Source: Vesta saturnalis (Eukaryota; Arthropoda; Insecta; Coleoptera; Lampyridae). From it: a stretch of 64,000 bases of DNA. The notes below the pieces were generated by a model. It had not been told where the DNA came from, ran no database searches, and saw only the letters and a program-made list of their open reading frames with translations. Positions 45,500-57,180 of this stretch are shown piece after piece. Numbering within the stretch: the stretch's first letter is position 1; every line of letters starts with the position of its first letter. The stretch spans positions 62,001 through 126,000 of the forward strand of contig JARFJB010001983.1 in NCBI GenBank assembly GCA_036346205.1. The letters run 5' to 3'. The translations under genes and the position numbers were made by a program.

Positions 45500-47440
45500 T
45501 CTTCAGGAAAAGGTGGAAAAAACATGTTTTTCGACGGTTTTTTTAATAATTGTGGTACAGAACAGGCTAAGTTTAACCTAATGTGCTAAAGCACTTAGTA
45601 ACACTTAGGAGGATGGATAACAAGGTATTGAATTGCCACTAGATGCCTATAAGCGGTTACCTAACATTTGTTCGTATCATAAGTGAGAGGGAAACAGGAA
45701 CTAGGAAGAAGATGCGTAGAAGAATGTGGATTGCACTCATTAAGTACGACAAGTTGAGCTTTGTACTGAATATTGATGATGTAAATGAGCAAACCGAGTA
45801 TTCTCAGCAAAGGTGGCCCGAGATGGTATCAAAAAATGTAATACATCATCACCATACCCACTGTAATACCGATAGAACAAAAAAAGAATTGAAACAAACG
45901 ATTCCTCTGTACTTAAGCGACTCTTTGGCAGAAGTTAAGGCAGGGTAATTTACGAATCTTATCACTCTCCTTTAAATATGATCAACGATATCGAGAGCGT
46001 ATTGTGGAGCACCAACCCGGAGGTGCGAAATATATTCTAGAGAAAGTCGTATAGCAATAAGAGTTTTACAGAAGGAAAGCATTGTTTAGATCTGCACATA
46101 GAGCACATTTCACGAGCAGCTGCTTTAACAGCTGACAGAAGATGGTCAACTAATGATAGATTTGAAAATACAGTCATTCCCAATATAGTAACGGAGTCGG
46201 AAAACTAAAGATCTGAGCCATTCACGCTTACAACATAAAGCAATACTAACTTTTGTTCCCATTAAATTTAACAAGATTATTACGCCCGCTTTTAACAATA
46301 CGTTTAATGTCTTTGTTGATTAAAATAACTTGATTTGTGATAGAAGGTGGGTTACAATTAGTAGTATACCGAGATGAACTACACTGAAAAGTGCTGTCAG
46401 GAAAGCAATGGATTGGGTTAGTCGTTGACCAATTAAGATCATTGATGTAATGTAGAAATAGTACAGGATCTATAATCAATCCCTGTGGCATGTCCGCGTT
46501 AATTCAAACTTCTTTTGAAAAGAAGCCATCAACTACGATACGTATTCGTCTTTTATGAACCAAAATGGAAACCCAACCGACGAGCAAGGTGAGATTGATA
46601 AGTAAACATTTGTGTCAAACTTGGTCAAGGTCAAACGTTGTTGAGATATCTAAAGCGACTAGAACTGTTTCACCGGATTGTTGAAAGAAGATCACTTGTT
46701 GAACAACTGTGGCTAAAACCACATTGGTGGTCACTAAGGAGTTTGTTAGATTCAAAAAAAGAGAGTAGCTTTGATTAATCGCTGTTTCTTTAGACAAAAT
46801 GGAAGTGGTGGCAATTTTTTGGTAGTTAAAGGGATTGGTCTTGTGGCCTTTTTTAGAAATAAGTTGAACATTTACTAACTTTGGTTATATAGGGAATTTC
46901 CCCAGAAAACACAGAGATAGGACTGGTACTAGTTCGGGGGAACATTTCTTTAAGACAATAGCTCAGATTCCGTTTGGGACAGTCGCCATATTGGGATCAA
47001 GACTACTGATTGATCGACTTTAGGTGCTTATATTACATCATCATTGAGATACGCGTTTGATGCAAATAAATTTACAAAAAAGTTGGCTTTGTCTACAGAA
47101 CCAGGATGATGTATGGAATATATGGAGTATGGTTAGGGTTATCAGGGATTCTTGTGGGTACAGAAGTCATTCTTGTGGGTACAGAAGTCATTTGTGTAAG
47201 ATCACATTAAATAGCAAATGTTTTTGCACCATGACTAGCAGGATTAGTAATGGATGGAAACTAAAACCAGTTGAAAATCTCTCAGAATTGAGATATCGCA
47301 AGATGGAAAGTGAGGCAAAAGGTAGTAAACATTCAAATTAAAGTAATCGAAGAAGTCATGAATTTAATGTCATAAAGCAAAATGTCAGGTAACAATTGTT
47401 CAAGATGTTGGAGAAAAGCATCAAGGTTTAGGCCTGATGC
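45500..47440 (-). pseudogene. Non-LTR retrotransposon fragment, copy B (endonuclease/RT)
   Basis: Minus strand from 47440: LNLDAFLQHLEQLLPDILL (endonuclease start), then ETVLVALDISTTFDLDQV (46670-46615, degraded AFDRVWH), then QGLIIDPVLFLHYINDLNWS (46490-46430) and NPIHCFPDSTFQCSS, where FADDTTLH is expected. RNNLVKFNGNKS follows. It is the same family and orientation as 35450-36600. The catalytic Asp pair is lost. Confidence 0.78.
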
Positions 47441-47484
47441 CGCGGATGTTACAGTAATGGATGAGAAAATGACTAACTTCGAAG

Positions 47485-47960
47485 GCACACGCACACGCAC
47501 AAGCACACGCACACGCACACGGACAAGCACACGCACACGCACACGTACACGCACACGCATACGCACACGCACACGCACACGAACACGCACACGCACACGT
47601 ACACGCACACGCATACGCACACGCACACGCAGACGAACACGCACTGAACACACACGCACACGCACACGCACACGCTCACGCACACGTACACGCACTCCAC
47701 ACGCACATGCACAAGCACACGCACACGCGCACGCACACGTACACGTATACGCACATGCACACGCATACGAAGACGCACACACCCATGCAAACGCACACGA
47801 CACACGACAACACGCACACGCAACAGCACACGCATACGACACACACACGCAATCGGCACACCACACGCACAAGCAAGCACTGCACAGAGCGAAACGCAAC
47901 GCACACGCACACGCACACGCACGCAGCACACGCACACGTTGCAACGACGCAAGACACGTT
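47485..47960. repeat. (ACACGC)n-type microsatellite
   Basis: About 475 bp of ACACGC with interruptions (ACACGT, ACGCAT, ACAAGC). It follows directly on LINE copy B. All long open frames here are repeat artefacts rich in Arg-Thr or Cys-Val. Weaker ACGC-rich sequence continues to about 48090. Confidence 0.95.
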
Positions 47961-48364
47961 ACACGCACAAGGGCCGGTGCTTACATCCGCACATTGAACG
48001 AATGCTTACACTAATACGTAACGCATTGCAATGCATACGACCCCACACTTTCAGCTACGCACAAGCCTTACGCAGACGCACAAGAACACACACTACTTGA
48101 TCGTAAACCGATCAGTTTTCATAATGTTTAAAATATATAATGTGGGTACAGGTTTATCTTCTTCTAGGACTATTTTCATTATTTTATCGAAATTGAACTA
48201 TTTATGCCGTTATATACGTTAACGATGTTCCTTAAACTTTACATACAGTCCCGTCACATTCTTTAGACTAGGACCAAGCTTTTTAAACGTAATGTTTTGG
48301 ATCGCCTAATACAAATACCTTGATGTAGCACCTTCATTTTCTTAGTCATCGATCAAAATAGGAC
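47961..48364. other. Collagen intron, no gene seen
   Basis: Fading simple repeat and then AT-rich sequence. Confidence 0.5.
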
Positions 48365-50790
48365 CAAGTTGGCTACGGGCCTAGGGAACCATTATAACGT
48401 AAGATTATTGTTCTAATACCGTAATTACGATCCCTACCTTCCAATTTATCCAAATATTGGTATAACCTTAAACGTGCATGAGCATGAGCAGCAAGTACCA
48501 CATTAACCTTTTGTAAAGGCTCGTAAGTTCCTTCTTTACATTTCCAGTTAACAATCACTGTATCTTCATTAAATTGGCAAAACAGAATTTGTACCACATG
48601 ACGGATTGGTCATCATATTGAAAAATTTACTAGGCCGTTTCGCTACGCTGGTCTTTGCTAACTTGATGTTCTGCATGAACTTCATCTTATACGCAACCCA
48701 TATTTGTATAGTAAACATTTATTGCCATTGTGATCAAGGCGAACACCTTTTTCTTTTCATATGGTGTCACAATCAGAAGGCTTTCAGGAGCTTTGCAGTT
48801 TAATACCCACAAAGTTATTAATATACTCGTCAAATAAACCTCCATATTTACTGACTTTATAACACTGTTTGTATTTCCATATTTCAGATACTTCTAATAC
48901 AATGTAATCTTTTTCACAATGTTCTTAACTTCATCTATTACCTACGTGCCTGTTATGCCACGCATATGGTGTTTGACAGAATTCTTGGTTAAAGTTTTTG
49001 TCACATGAATGACAGGTAGCACCGATAGGAATAATAATTGTGGCGGTAGTACTTCTACACTTAATTAGCACCTCTTTCATTTTAGGCTTTAATTTACTAC
49101 ATTCTGCTCAAATATGGATGTTGAGGTGACCCATGGGGTATCTGCCGTGTTTATTAACGTAGGAATATAGCGATGTAAAGTAACATACTATATCTATCCC
49201 TTTTCCGATGCCTTAGAAAACGATTTTACGTTTTCTGTTCGCCACCGTAAAATGCACCTCTAGAACTTAGTGGTGAATATGACATTATAGGATGTCTTTG
49301 TGTATAATTAAATGCTTCCTTTGTCATCAGTTGCTAGGAATAACACTACTACATCTAAATAACCGAGTATCCTAATTCTTTTATTCCATTTAGTTTCGCT
49401 AGTGTAGCTTCATAACGGTACTCTAGAGTCTCGGGTGTGTTACCCGATAAAGGTGTATTTCTTGCATGATTGAAGCACCTAGCACAACCATGATAGCAAC
49501 ACACGCGGAAGTTCTTAGGTTCAGTACAAAAATTATCGGCTTTCACGCCGCCAACTTTAACTTGTCTGTTTAGCGCAATGTACTGTATTAATTTGACAGT
49601 AGCGTTCTTCTGTCAATAACTACCTTGTAGCTATCTTCGATTGGTAGTAACAACGTCTATAGCCACCAATATTTTATTGCATATCCCCGGTAATGTGACA
49701 CTTTCAGTATACGACAGGTATTTCCCTCGTTTATCATCAACTGTGCTATGTCCACATCGAGTACATGATATTGTACAAACTCCTTTTGAAAGTCAAATAT
49801 ATAGTTTGCAGTCATCTTTCCTGCATGTCACACTAACAATGCTTCTTTCTATCTCTTTTGCACGGATTTATTTTAAAGGCTTGTATAGATGGAATTACAC
49901 CTATACAATCTTTCTTTAGCTCCATTAAATCGAAAGGTTTAGGTAATTTGCTCCGTACCATTTGAAAGCAATTTAACAAATCAACGATTTTAATGTTTCT
50001 TCCTAACATACAAACCAATTTGGCTCCTCTCTTTATCAAGCCGAGTGTGAGATCTGTTTGCGTTAAAGCGTTATTTAAAATAAACTGATGGTTGAAACTG
50101 CCACTATTATGAGCCAGAACGATAAAGTTTTTGAACTTTGCTCTTGTATTTAAGATATGTTCTATAGATGTCGATATTACATAGACGGTCAATATTTTAT
50201 GCCGAAAACGGTGCGTTTGGTAAAAGTAAAGTTTTACTTCGTCATTACATTTATCCAATACAGTACAAACACGCATATAATAGGTTGCTAATTTGTTCTC
50301 TTCTATGGTTTCCAACTCGTAAAAAAAGGTTATTTGTTATTTTCGAAGAGCCTTTATCTATGGGCATATAACGCAGATGATCTCTATCTACACGACTGTT
50401 TACAAAACACCTCACTGTAACTATCGTTCCTGGTGTTGCGGTATATAGCGAAACATTTTTGACAACGTCCAATTTGCACATAGATATTATGCGTCTTGTG
50501 ATTATAAAATCATATTTGCCCTGGAAACGTTCTTTCACATGTACACAATTCATTTCGACTTCTCCCTCTTTACAATATGCTGGTGTTTGTTAACATTCAG
50601 CACACGTACCCCTACAGACAAGACCATTCCTGGGGTCAAAAAGAAAGTGGCATTTTTTACAGTAATAAGTTTACGCAAATGCGGCTGATTATGAGACAAT
50701 AAAGTTGAAACGGTTCTTGTGGTAGAGTAGATTTGTCTTTTTATCCACTTCAGGACCTGAAAATACTGGTATATCTGCTTTACTGGCATT
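48365..50790 (-). pseudogene. Polinton/Maverick protein-primed DNA polymerase B fossil
   Basis: Minus strand, high to low. Near 50120-49980 the 3'-5' exonuclease region reads NFIVLAHNSGSFNHQFILNN, ALTQTDLTLGLIKRGAKLVC and LPKPFDLMELKKDCIG. At 49546-49355, VCCYHGCARCFNHARNTPLS and ETLEYRYEATLAKLNGIKEL match the insertion upstream of the palm. Near 48840 GGLFDEYINNFVGIK appears. At 48540-48430, EGTYEPLQKVNVVLAAH and ARLRLYQYLDKLEG precede the catalytic DTDS position, which is degraded. Stops and frameshifts occur throughout. No capsid, integrase or ATPase genes are present, so this is only the polymerase part. Confidence 0.82.
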
Positions 50791-51319
50791 AAATGTGCGC
50801 GGTAAACACATACTGTCTTTATTGATTATGGCTACAATGCCTTTGAGGCCTGCAGCACTCCTCTTTATAGCTGTTATGCATACGATGGCAATGGTACGGA
50901 CGTTACACGCGGGCAGAAGGACTCGGTGCTGAATCCGCTAGAGTTGGAATGAATGGTATTATATCCTATATATCACTAATAGTAACTTGTTAAACGGTTT
51001 GAACTGCATCCACCCCTTTCCTTTCTTAAAAGCCTTTGAGCAGAACGAGAAAACCCACCATATCTTGAAGAGTCATACCCTGATTAATGAGTTGGATTAA
51101 TGAGCCTTTTAACAATTATATAGGATCGTCGCCTTTAGGTACAGTCTTTATCTCTTACTATAAGGAATTTTTCTACCTTAAACAGCTGAAGGCCATAAAC
51201 TATATCTATATATCTAATAACCTTTCTAAACAAATTCAATTTGCGCACTAATCGGTAGCAGGAAAAGGAAAAAAACAACGTGTTTCATTCCTCCGTACTC
51301 CTCCAAAGAGGTAGGTGGG
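50791..51319. other. Collagen intron, no gene seen
   Basis: May include eroded Polinton sequence near 50800-50950, but no motif is recognisable. Confidence 0.4.
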
Positions 51320-51640
51320 CTGCTTGAGCTTTCCAAGCTCTTTCAGCCACAGTGATGGATTCCCAGCATGCACACATACATTAAGTATGTATACATGTGG
51401 GATTAAGGATAAGTCAGGTCAGGATAGGACCGGAAAGAACGGAGCTAGGGTCTTGAGGGGGAAATTATTACGTCAAGATTCGTCTAAAAATCCGCATGTG
51501 ATGTACGTATCCGCAATGATCATGCCACCATATGTATGTGAGGGGTACTACCTGAAAAAACCTTAAACAGGTAGACGGTAACGGGAATCGAACACATTAA
51601 GCAGATCGTATTACCACTGGCCAACTAGTTCGGTTCGGGG
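51320..51640 (-). repeat. tRNA-derived SINE
   Basis: On the minus strand a tRNA-like head (about 51640-51565) has box A-like TAGTTGGCCAGTGGTAA and box B GTTCGATTCCC. A non-tRNA body follows (CCCACATGTATACATA and so on) to about 51320. The arrangement is that of a Pol III-transcribed SINE. Only one copy lies in the window, so its limits are approximate. Confidence 0.6.
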
Positions 51641-52263
51641 TTAATTGTAATTTTTATATTTTGAATTAAAATATGTAAGATAGAAAAAAATATAAAAGAT
51701 TCGCTCTTTAGAAAAACTGCTACGCGGTTCCTTTTCTAAACTTGTACTCGTGCGTTAAAAATGTGTCACATGAAACTTATTTTTTAATACACTATTACTT
51801 GACTAGTAAACTGATTTATTTGATTGTGAATACTAAAGACGTTTAATTTTTTTTTGTTCTATATTGGTGTTCGATACAATGAAAATTTTCTACAACTGTA
51901 GTTGTAAAAATTTTCCTTTTTAAATTTGTCAAAAAAAGAACTTTAAATTAAATTTAAGTTCCGCATTAGAAAAAATTATATGAAATACGCGTACTAGTCT
52001 ACAATACCATTGTATGTAATATTCGTATCTTGTGCCACAAGACAACATCGTTTTCTGTAACACTTCTTTTTCAATATAGTAAGTTATGGTTCTGCACAGA
52101 ACATGTAAAAGGAAGTAATGACTTGAATTGACATATATTGAGAGTTATATTTGTTTATTTTTATTTATTTATTACTATACGTATTTATATATTTAATTGT
52201 ACTCGTCAGAAGCTGCACACATTGCCATTAAACCAAACATTAACTTGCAATAAGGGATGTTCG

Positions 52264-52325
<62 letters not shown>

Positions 52326-52940
52326 TAAATTAATCGTTTATGATTTATATATTAATTGCAAGAGCCCCCTAAGAATAATTACCACGAGCCACCACTGAAT
52401 CTAGGTGAATTACGTACCTAGACCTACCTATTACTATCATATTATTACGTTATTTAGTTTTACGAATATATTCATAATTCGCAATGCTGAATAAACTATT
52501 TGAATCGTGTGGTGTATTAAATTGTTAATAAAAGCACCTACTAACAGTTTAATTACACATAATATTACATATTTTATGCAAAATCAAATTATCACAAAAG
52601 AAAAGGTTGTGCGTACATAATTCAAACTTTGTCATAATTCAGATCACTATTGCAATTACATATTAATAATTACGTGAAAAAATTGTCTATAAAATATATT
52701 TGATTAGTATCTAAGTATTTTTATGAAGAATTTTAATTAATATTTTATGATCTCTTAGTATAATGAGAAATATTTCAGACTAAGTATTAGGATATAATGT
52801 AATTTGATAAAATATTTATTTATGAAAACATTTTATAGTTATTGAAATATTTAAATTTAATTGCAAACTATATTATGAAATTTATTAAAACAAGATAAAA
52901 AATGAATAAAAATATACCCACGGAAACGTATTAAACATGT
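51641..52940. other. Collagen intron with a (TA)n microsatellite
   Basis: AT-rich. The run TATATA at about 52270-52322 is a pure dinucleotide repeat. No gene seen. Confidence 0.6.
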
Positions 52941-53013
52941 GCCCGGCTAGCTCAGTCGGTAGAGCATGAGACTCTTAATCTCAGGGTCGTGGGTTCGAGC
53001 CCCACGTTGGGCG
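52941..53013 (+). tRNA. tRNA-Lys-CTT: tRNA-Lys (anticodon CTT)
   Basis: A 73-nt gene that folds cleanly: acceptor GCCCGGC / GTTGGGC with two G-T pairs, D-arm GCTC / GAGC, anticodon stem TGAGA / TCTCA around loop CTCTTAA (CTT), T-arm GTGGG / CCCAC with loop TTCGAGC, and discriminator G. Box A (TAGCTCAGTCGG) and box B (GGTTCGAGCC) are intact. A T run (GTTTTTTTA at 53015-53022) is a Pol III terminator. It lies in the first visible collagen intron, antisense to the collagen gene. Confidence 0.97.
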
Positions 53014-53204
53014 AGTTTTTTTATTAATACCTTTCTCACAAATGGAATTAACTTTCCTACTTTTTTTAAACAATTTTGATTATCTGCACTTCATTATATA
53101 GTTTATAAAATACAAGTTTAGTACGTATTATATTTTTTCATATAGTATTCATATTCGGAAACTACAATAATAGGTACTAATAAAAATCAAATAATAAACG
53201 TTAC

Positions 53205-53409
53205 CTTGTTGGTAATGTTAAATTAGCTTCCTTATCAAGTCTGTAAGCAGTTTGCATACGATGAGATCCTCGTACTCTTGTCACACCAGGATACTGTGTT
53301 TCCGGAATGTCCAATCGAAATCGACTAATAAAATCATACCCTTGTAAATCGTCATCACCTGCTTTAAAATCTGCACATGGGCGATTTCCAGCTTCTTCTG
53401 ATGATGTTT
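53205..53409 (-). CDS. Collagen IX-like exon: start of TSPN domain
   Basis: Acceptor TTTTTTCTTTGTGCACAG, donor GTAACG, 205 bp, ending two bases into an Arg codon. Encodes TSSEEAGNRPCADFKAGDDD then LQGYDFISRFRLDIPE, TRVRGSHRMQTAYRL and LTLPTR. D-L-x-G-x-D-F-I-S-x-F is the opening of type IX TSPN domains. Upstream coding (signal peptide) must lie in another exon outside what I can recognise. Confidence 0.93.
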
Positions 53410-53539
53410 CTGTGCACAAAGAAAAAACCTTATTAGAGAATGTGTAATTTTTTATTGTAAGGCACAGAAAACTATCCTGTGCGGCCACCAAAAGGCTTAA
53501 TATTTAATATAAATGAGTAGAAATAAAACAAGCACTGTT

Positions 53540-53650
53540 TTAAAGTTTTACTACATTACTTAAAATGACAATTGTTTCGACTGTGTCTTCATCAGATTGA
53601 GTATTGAGTTTAAATACTTAACCAGATGAAGACACAGTCTTGTTGAAAAG
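53540..53650 (-). repeat. Hairpin and hammerhead-like motif (Penelope-type tail)
   Basis: On the minus strand CTGATGA, a short stem (GAC-ACA-GTC), GAAAC, AATT and GTC occur in hammerhead order at 53595-53567, with one extra A before stem II and a three-pair potential stem I (AAT / ATT). The plus-strand sequence 53580-53640 also forms an imperfect 27-bp hairpin (ACTGTGTCTTCATC / GATGAAGACACAGT). Confidence 0.5.
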
Positions 53651-53784
53651 AAAGTTGTCATATATTGGTGCTTGAGAATCCGCTTAATTTCGGGTTGAAT
53701 AGATTCACCACACGCTCCAATATTTTTGGCGATTCGGGTAGCCTGGGCCAAGTTAATTTCGGGTATCACGGGACAACACGGCTT

Positions 53785-53975
53785 ATTCATTTTTTAAAAA
53801 TTATTATTAATTCTATTAAATACATAAATAAAAAGTTTACCTCGAGTAGGATTTGAACCTACGACCTGTACTTTGCTAGAGTACCGCGCTAACCAACTGC
53901 GCCATCAAGGGTCAAGCCCCAATCGATGTAAATTTTGTCTTTATGTATGTAGAACTGATTTAAATTCTAAATATT
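53785..53975 (-). repeat. tRNA-like repeat, copy 3
   Basis: The tRNA-like unit is 53839-53911 (minus). Its D stem is perfect (GCGC / GCGC), unlike copy 1. The left arm (AAAATTATTATTAATTCTAT to GTTTACC) matches copy 1, but there is no inverted right arm here. The repeat runs to just before the Tigger-type reading frame at 53988. It preserves the empty site of the DD41D insertion in copy 2 (TTATGTATGTAGAACTGA). Confidence 0.78.
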
Positions 53976-53987
53976 TTTTATTTTAGA

Positions 53988-55806
53988 ATGCCAAAATTTA
54001 AAGGCAGGGCGACTAACCGCGGTTCTTAGACCGAAAATAACCTCATCCAAGCTGTAAATTATGTAACCGAAGAAAATCATAGCATACGGGACGCAGCAAA
54101 AAGGTACAACATACCGAAGATCACACTTTAAAAGACGTGTTAGTGCTCTTAAGGATGGTTTAGAAATTAAAGCAACACCCAAAATTGGTAGATTTGAGGT
54201 TACCTTTAATAAAAAATATGAAAACCTACTTGTTAGTCACTTGAAAGGCTTGGATAATAGATTAATGACATTAACAAGAAAAGAGTTTTTGAAGATTGCT
54301 TTCGATTTGGCAGTAAATTTGAAACACAGGTTCAACGTTCAACGAGGTATAGCGGGGAAAGATTTTTATTATGGATTTTTGAAGCGCCACCCAGATCTCG
54401 CTTTGCGATCACCAGAAGGAACCAGCTTGGCGAGGGCTGTTGGTTTCAATAAACCTCAGACTTTTGATAAAGTCCAGTTCCTTATGAATGTTCATAAATT
54501 TCCGCCATCGCGCATATACAATGCTGATGAGACCGGTGTTTCCTGTGTTCACAGAAATGAAAGAGTTATCTCCCAAAAGGGCAAGAGACAAGTTGGGAAA
54601 ATGACGTCCGCTGAGAGGGGTCAAAACGTCACTGTAACGATTTGCATGAATGTCACCGGAACTCATATTCCCCGCTACTTATATTTAAGAGACAGAGAAT
54701 GAAAGATAGGTTAATGTTCAATGCACCACAACAGACAGACCAATGGCTGGATGGATGCTTCCGTATTTCTAAGATGGCTAAAGCATTTTGCTAAATATGC
54801 TCAGTCCACTAAATTGAATCCTGTTCTTTTAATTTTGGACGGACATGGAAGCCATAAAGATCTCGAGGTAATATTGTATGCTCATGAAAATCATATCCCT
54901 ATGCTAAGTACTCCACCGCATAGGACGCACAAAATCCAACCACTATACAGAACATTTATGAAACCATTCAAAGCCGCTTATAATGATGCAGGTTCATTAT
55001 GGATGAGAGCACATCCCGGTGCGAGAATAGGGCAATATGATATAGTAGCTTTGCTGGCCAACGCTTTTTCCTGTGCTGCTCGATTGAACATTGCTCAAAA
55101 TGGTTTTAAGTGTACCGGAATATATCCTTTAAACAGAAATATATTTACAGACTTAGACTTTCTCCCATCCATGATAACTGACATTCCTGATGCTGCTATT
55201 GACAATTTTGGTAATGGTATGCTCCAGAATACGGTCTTCAATGTCAATCATGCAACTATTGAAGATGCAACAATTCGTGCTGGACCCTCATCAGAAAAGG
55301 CAGTAATGGCCAATGAACTTACCGAAAATATGATTTGCTCTGGTGTGAACGAAATTACAGTCGTTGCTCAAGTTCACGCTGATATCAACGAAAAGACACA
55401 ACCATCACCGACTCAACAATTTCTCAGAGCTCATCGTGTACTTCTACTTCTCCAGATAGCAATGCCGCAATCAGAGTTTTGGAAGAATTATCACCCATAC
55501 CAAATTGTACCCAAAGAAGAATAGAAACGAGAAAAAGGCAGCAAAAAGTGAAATTCTAACTTCAACTCCCTTAAAAGTTGCTCTGGAAGAAAAGGTACTA
55601 ACCCAGAGGGACTACAACAAAAAAGTTGGATAAAATACAGAGTGCGGTGATGAATATTGAAAGTATGGAAAAAAATAAGATCGAAAATGCCATAATATGC
55701 CACGAGAGCTTCGATGAAGACTGGATACAGTGTAATAAATGCCAAAAATGGGCACACATTCATATATGCCGACTTTCATACCACATCTCTTTATTACAGA
55801 TATGAC
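53988..55806 (+). pseudogene. Tigger/pogo-type transposase with C-terminal PHD-like finger
   Basis: A DDE transposase. The frame opens at ATG 53988 (MPKFKGRATNRGS, then a stop at 54027). Psq-type helix-turn-helix residues follow (HSIRDAAKRYNIPK), then KEFLKIAFDLAVNLKHRF and GKDFYYGFLKRHPDLALRSP. In the catalytic core, YNADETGVSCVH has the first Asp (about 54523) and LLILDGHGSHKDLE the second (about 54840). HKIQPLYRTFMKPFKAAY has Tyr where the third Asp is expected. Two offsetting frameshifts lie at 54697-54755. A C-terminal CNKCQKWAHIHIC (about 55728-55770) is a PHD-type zinc finger. Inactive. Confidence 0.87.
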
Positions 55807-56479
55807 TTATGCAAAATTTCCTCTTAATTATTTTGTCATAATAAAGTTTTGGAATAAGTTTGCACAGTTTTTTTCACCTGTCCCCATGCTACCCTCCAGA
55901 ACTTATCGTTTGGAAAATAATCTCGTACATTTACTACTTTACAGCCAGCTAGATTTAAAATTTTTTCTTTAATTTCTTGATTAATGCCCTAATGACACTA
56001 CTGTCTAGTTTTAATTAGCACCTCTCTATTTTTGTAAATGTCTGTTATATTTTAGAAAAACAATCAAAAGCTTAAGTGTTCCGCGTTACCCGACTTTCCG
56101 GAATATAAATATTTGTGTGTAGGTATGTAGGTACATAAAAAGTCGGACTTGTTAGTTTGCTGTTTAGAAACGCAATGTCATTAGTTTAACTGTACTAATT
56201 TTTCCGTTTCATTCTTCGTATTGCGTAATTGTAGTCTCATGAAGAAGATCTACGGGAAATGTGGATAAAATGGTACACTTTTTATTGAAACATACTTAAA
56301 TATCTTTCTTAAAAATGTAGGTGCAAGCTGGGACAAATACTGGACATAGCTAACCTGTCACTTTGCCAAGAAGAAACAGTAATATTTCATTAATCCAAAA
56401 AACAAAACTTAAAGATATGACTTTTCATTACAAGTACCACATGCCATTATCGGATAATATATTCCTCAACTATTATTAT
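55807..56479. other. No gene seen
   Basis: AT-rich. A possible left terminus of the next Tigger remnant (AGCTGGGACAAATACTGGAC near 56328) is the only signal. Confidence 0.45.
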
Positions 56480-57180
56480 TTATACACAGTTTGCAAACAA
56501 ATGTTTTCCTTCTGAGGGAAACTTCAACGCATTTTGTTTAACAACGAACAACGAACCCAAGTTTCCTTTGCCTTAGACATAGAATAAAGTTCGTTACAAT
56601 ATATGCAAGATATAAACGGATTCTTTTCATCTTCGTTATCAGGTTCAGGAAGCCACTCCGTAATGCTCACTGTGGCTTTTTGTCTTCTCATGGATCTTCG
56701 TTGTTCCAGAATCTTCTATTCTGTAGTCTTGTGTTTTATCTCTGTCATATTTTGAGTAGAAGTTAGAACTGACGTACCTGGACTTTTACGACTTCTCTTG
56801 TTTTCTGCTTTTTGTGCTGTCGGAAGTACCTTAATCATCTCAAAAGAAATGTGTTTTCTAACATGCGCTTCTTTCTTTTCTCTGGAGCTTTCTTCTGGAC
56901 CATTTTGACCAGGTTGTGGTGAAGGAGTTTTCTCAAATCGAACTTTGACAACTTATCTACCACAGAATCAATCAAAATATTTTTAAATTGTTCAGGTTGT
57001 GAAATATCATTGTAGTCACCTTTACAAATACAAGCAGAATAAATCTACGTTACTGGTCTTAGGAAAATCCTCACTGGACGCAAAGAGTCCACCATAAACA
57101 TCGGAAGCATTATAGCCCGATACATTTTTAAGGAATTCTAAACAAATGTAGATATTTAGAATTATTCAGCACCCGTTTGC
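56480..57180 (-). pseudogene. Tigger-type transposase C-terminus with zinc finger (third copy)
   Basis: Minus strand: DVYGGLFASSEDFPKTSNVD near 57110, VVKVRFEKTPSPQPGQNGPE, VLPTAQKAENKRSRKSPGTS, then EWLPEPDNEDEKNPFISCIY and CNELYSMSKAKETWVRCSL. The last part is a PHD-like pattern truncated by a stop. The terminus near 57242-57262 (TGTCCCGTCCCCAAGCT) partly mirrors 56328. The catalytic core is missing. Confidence 0.7.

Larger units (their letters stand above)
1..53409 (-). other. Collagen alpha-1(IX)-like FACIT collagen gene (gene span; both ends outside window)
   Basis: This is a secreted extracellular-matrix collagen. The exons I can chain, 5' to 3', are 53205-53409, 44432-44648, 44210-44383, an optional 37559-37570, 34027-34101, 33887-33979, 33746-33835, 33591-33698, 33389-33544, 33212-33337, 32987-33152, 32787-32938, 32664-32736, 32422-32609, 32011-32373, 31792-31938, 711-765, 519-620 and/or 254-355, and 1-143. 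All introns are GT-AG and phases match at every junction. The N-terminal part matches the TSPN domain of type IX collagen (NWHKI, VDCEEV, LQWMVMSCDP, HRESC). The rest is Gly-X-Y repeats with short interruptions and one short non-collagenous exon, the FACIT layout. The signal-peptide exon (upstream of 53409) and the C-terminus lie outside the window. Introns of about 8.6, 10.1 and 31 kb are filled with transposons. Assignment to type IX rather than a related FACIT type is by remembered similarity. Confidence 0.9.

Noticed and set aside
47333..48014. Open frames of up to 211 codons across the ACACGC array
   Set aside because: Arg-Thr, His-Thr and Cys-Val strings from the microsatellite; no start context or domain.
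52270..52322. Promoter-like TATA run
   Set aside because: A simple (TA)n microsatellite with no gene positioned downstream.
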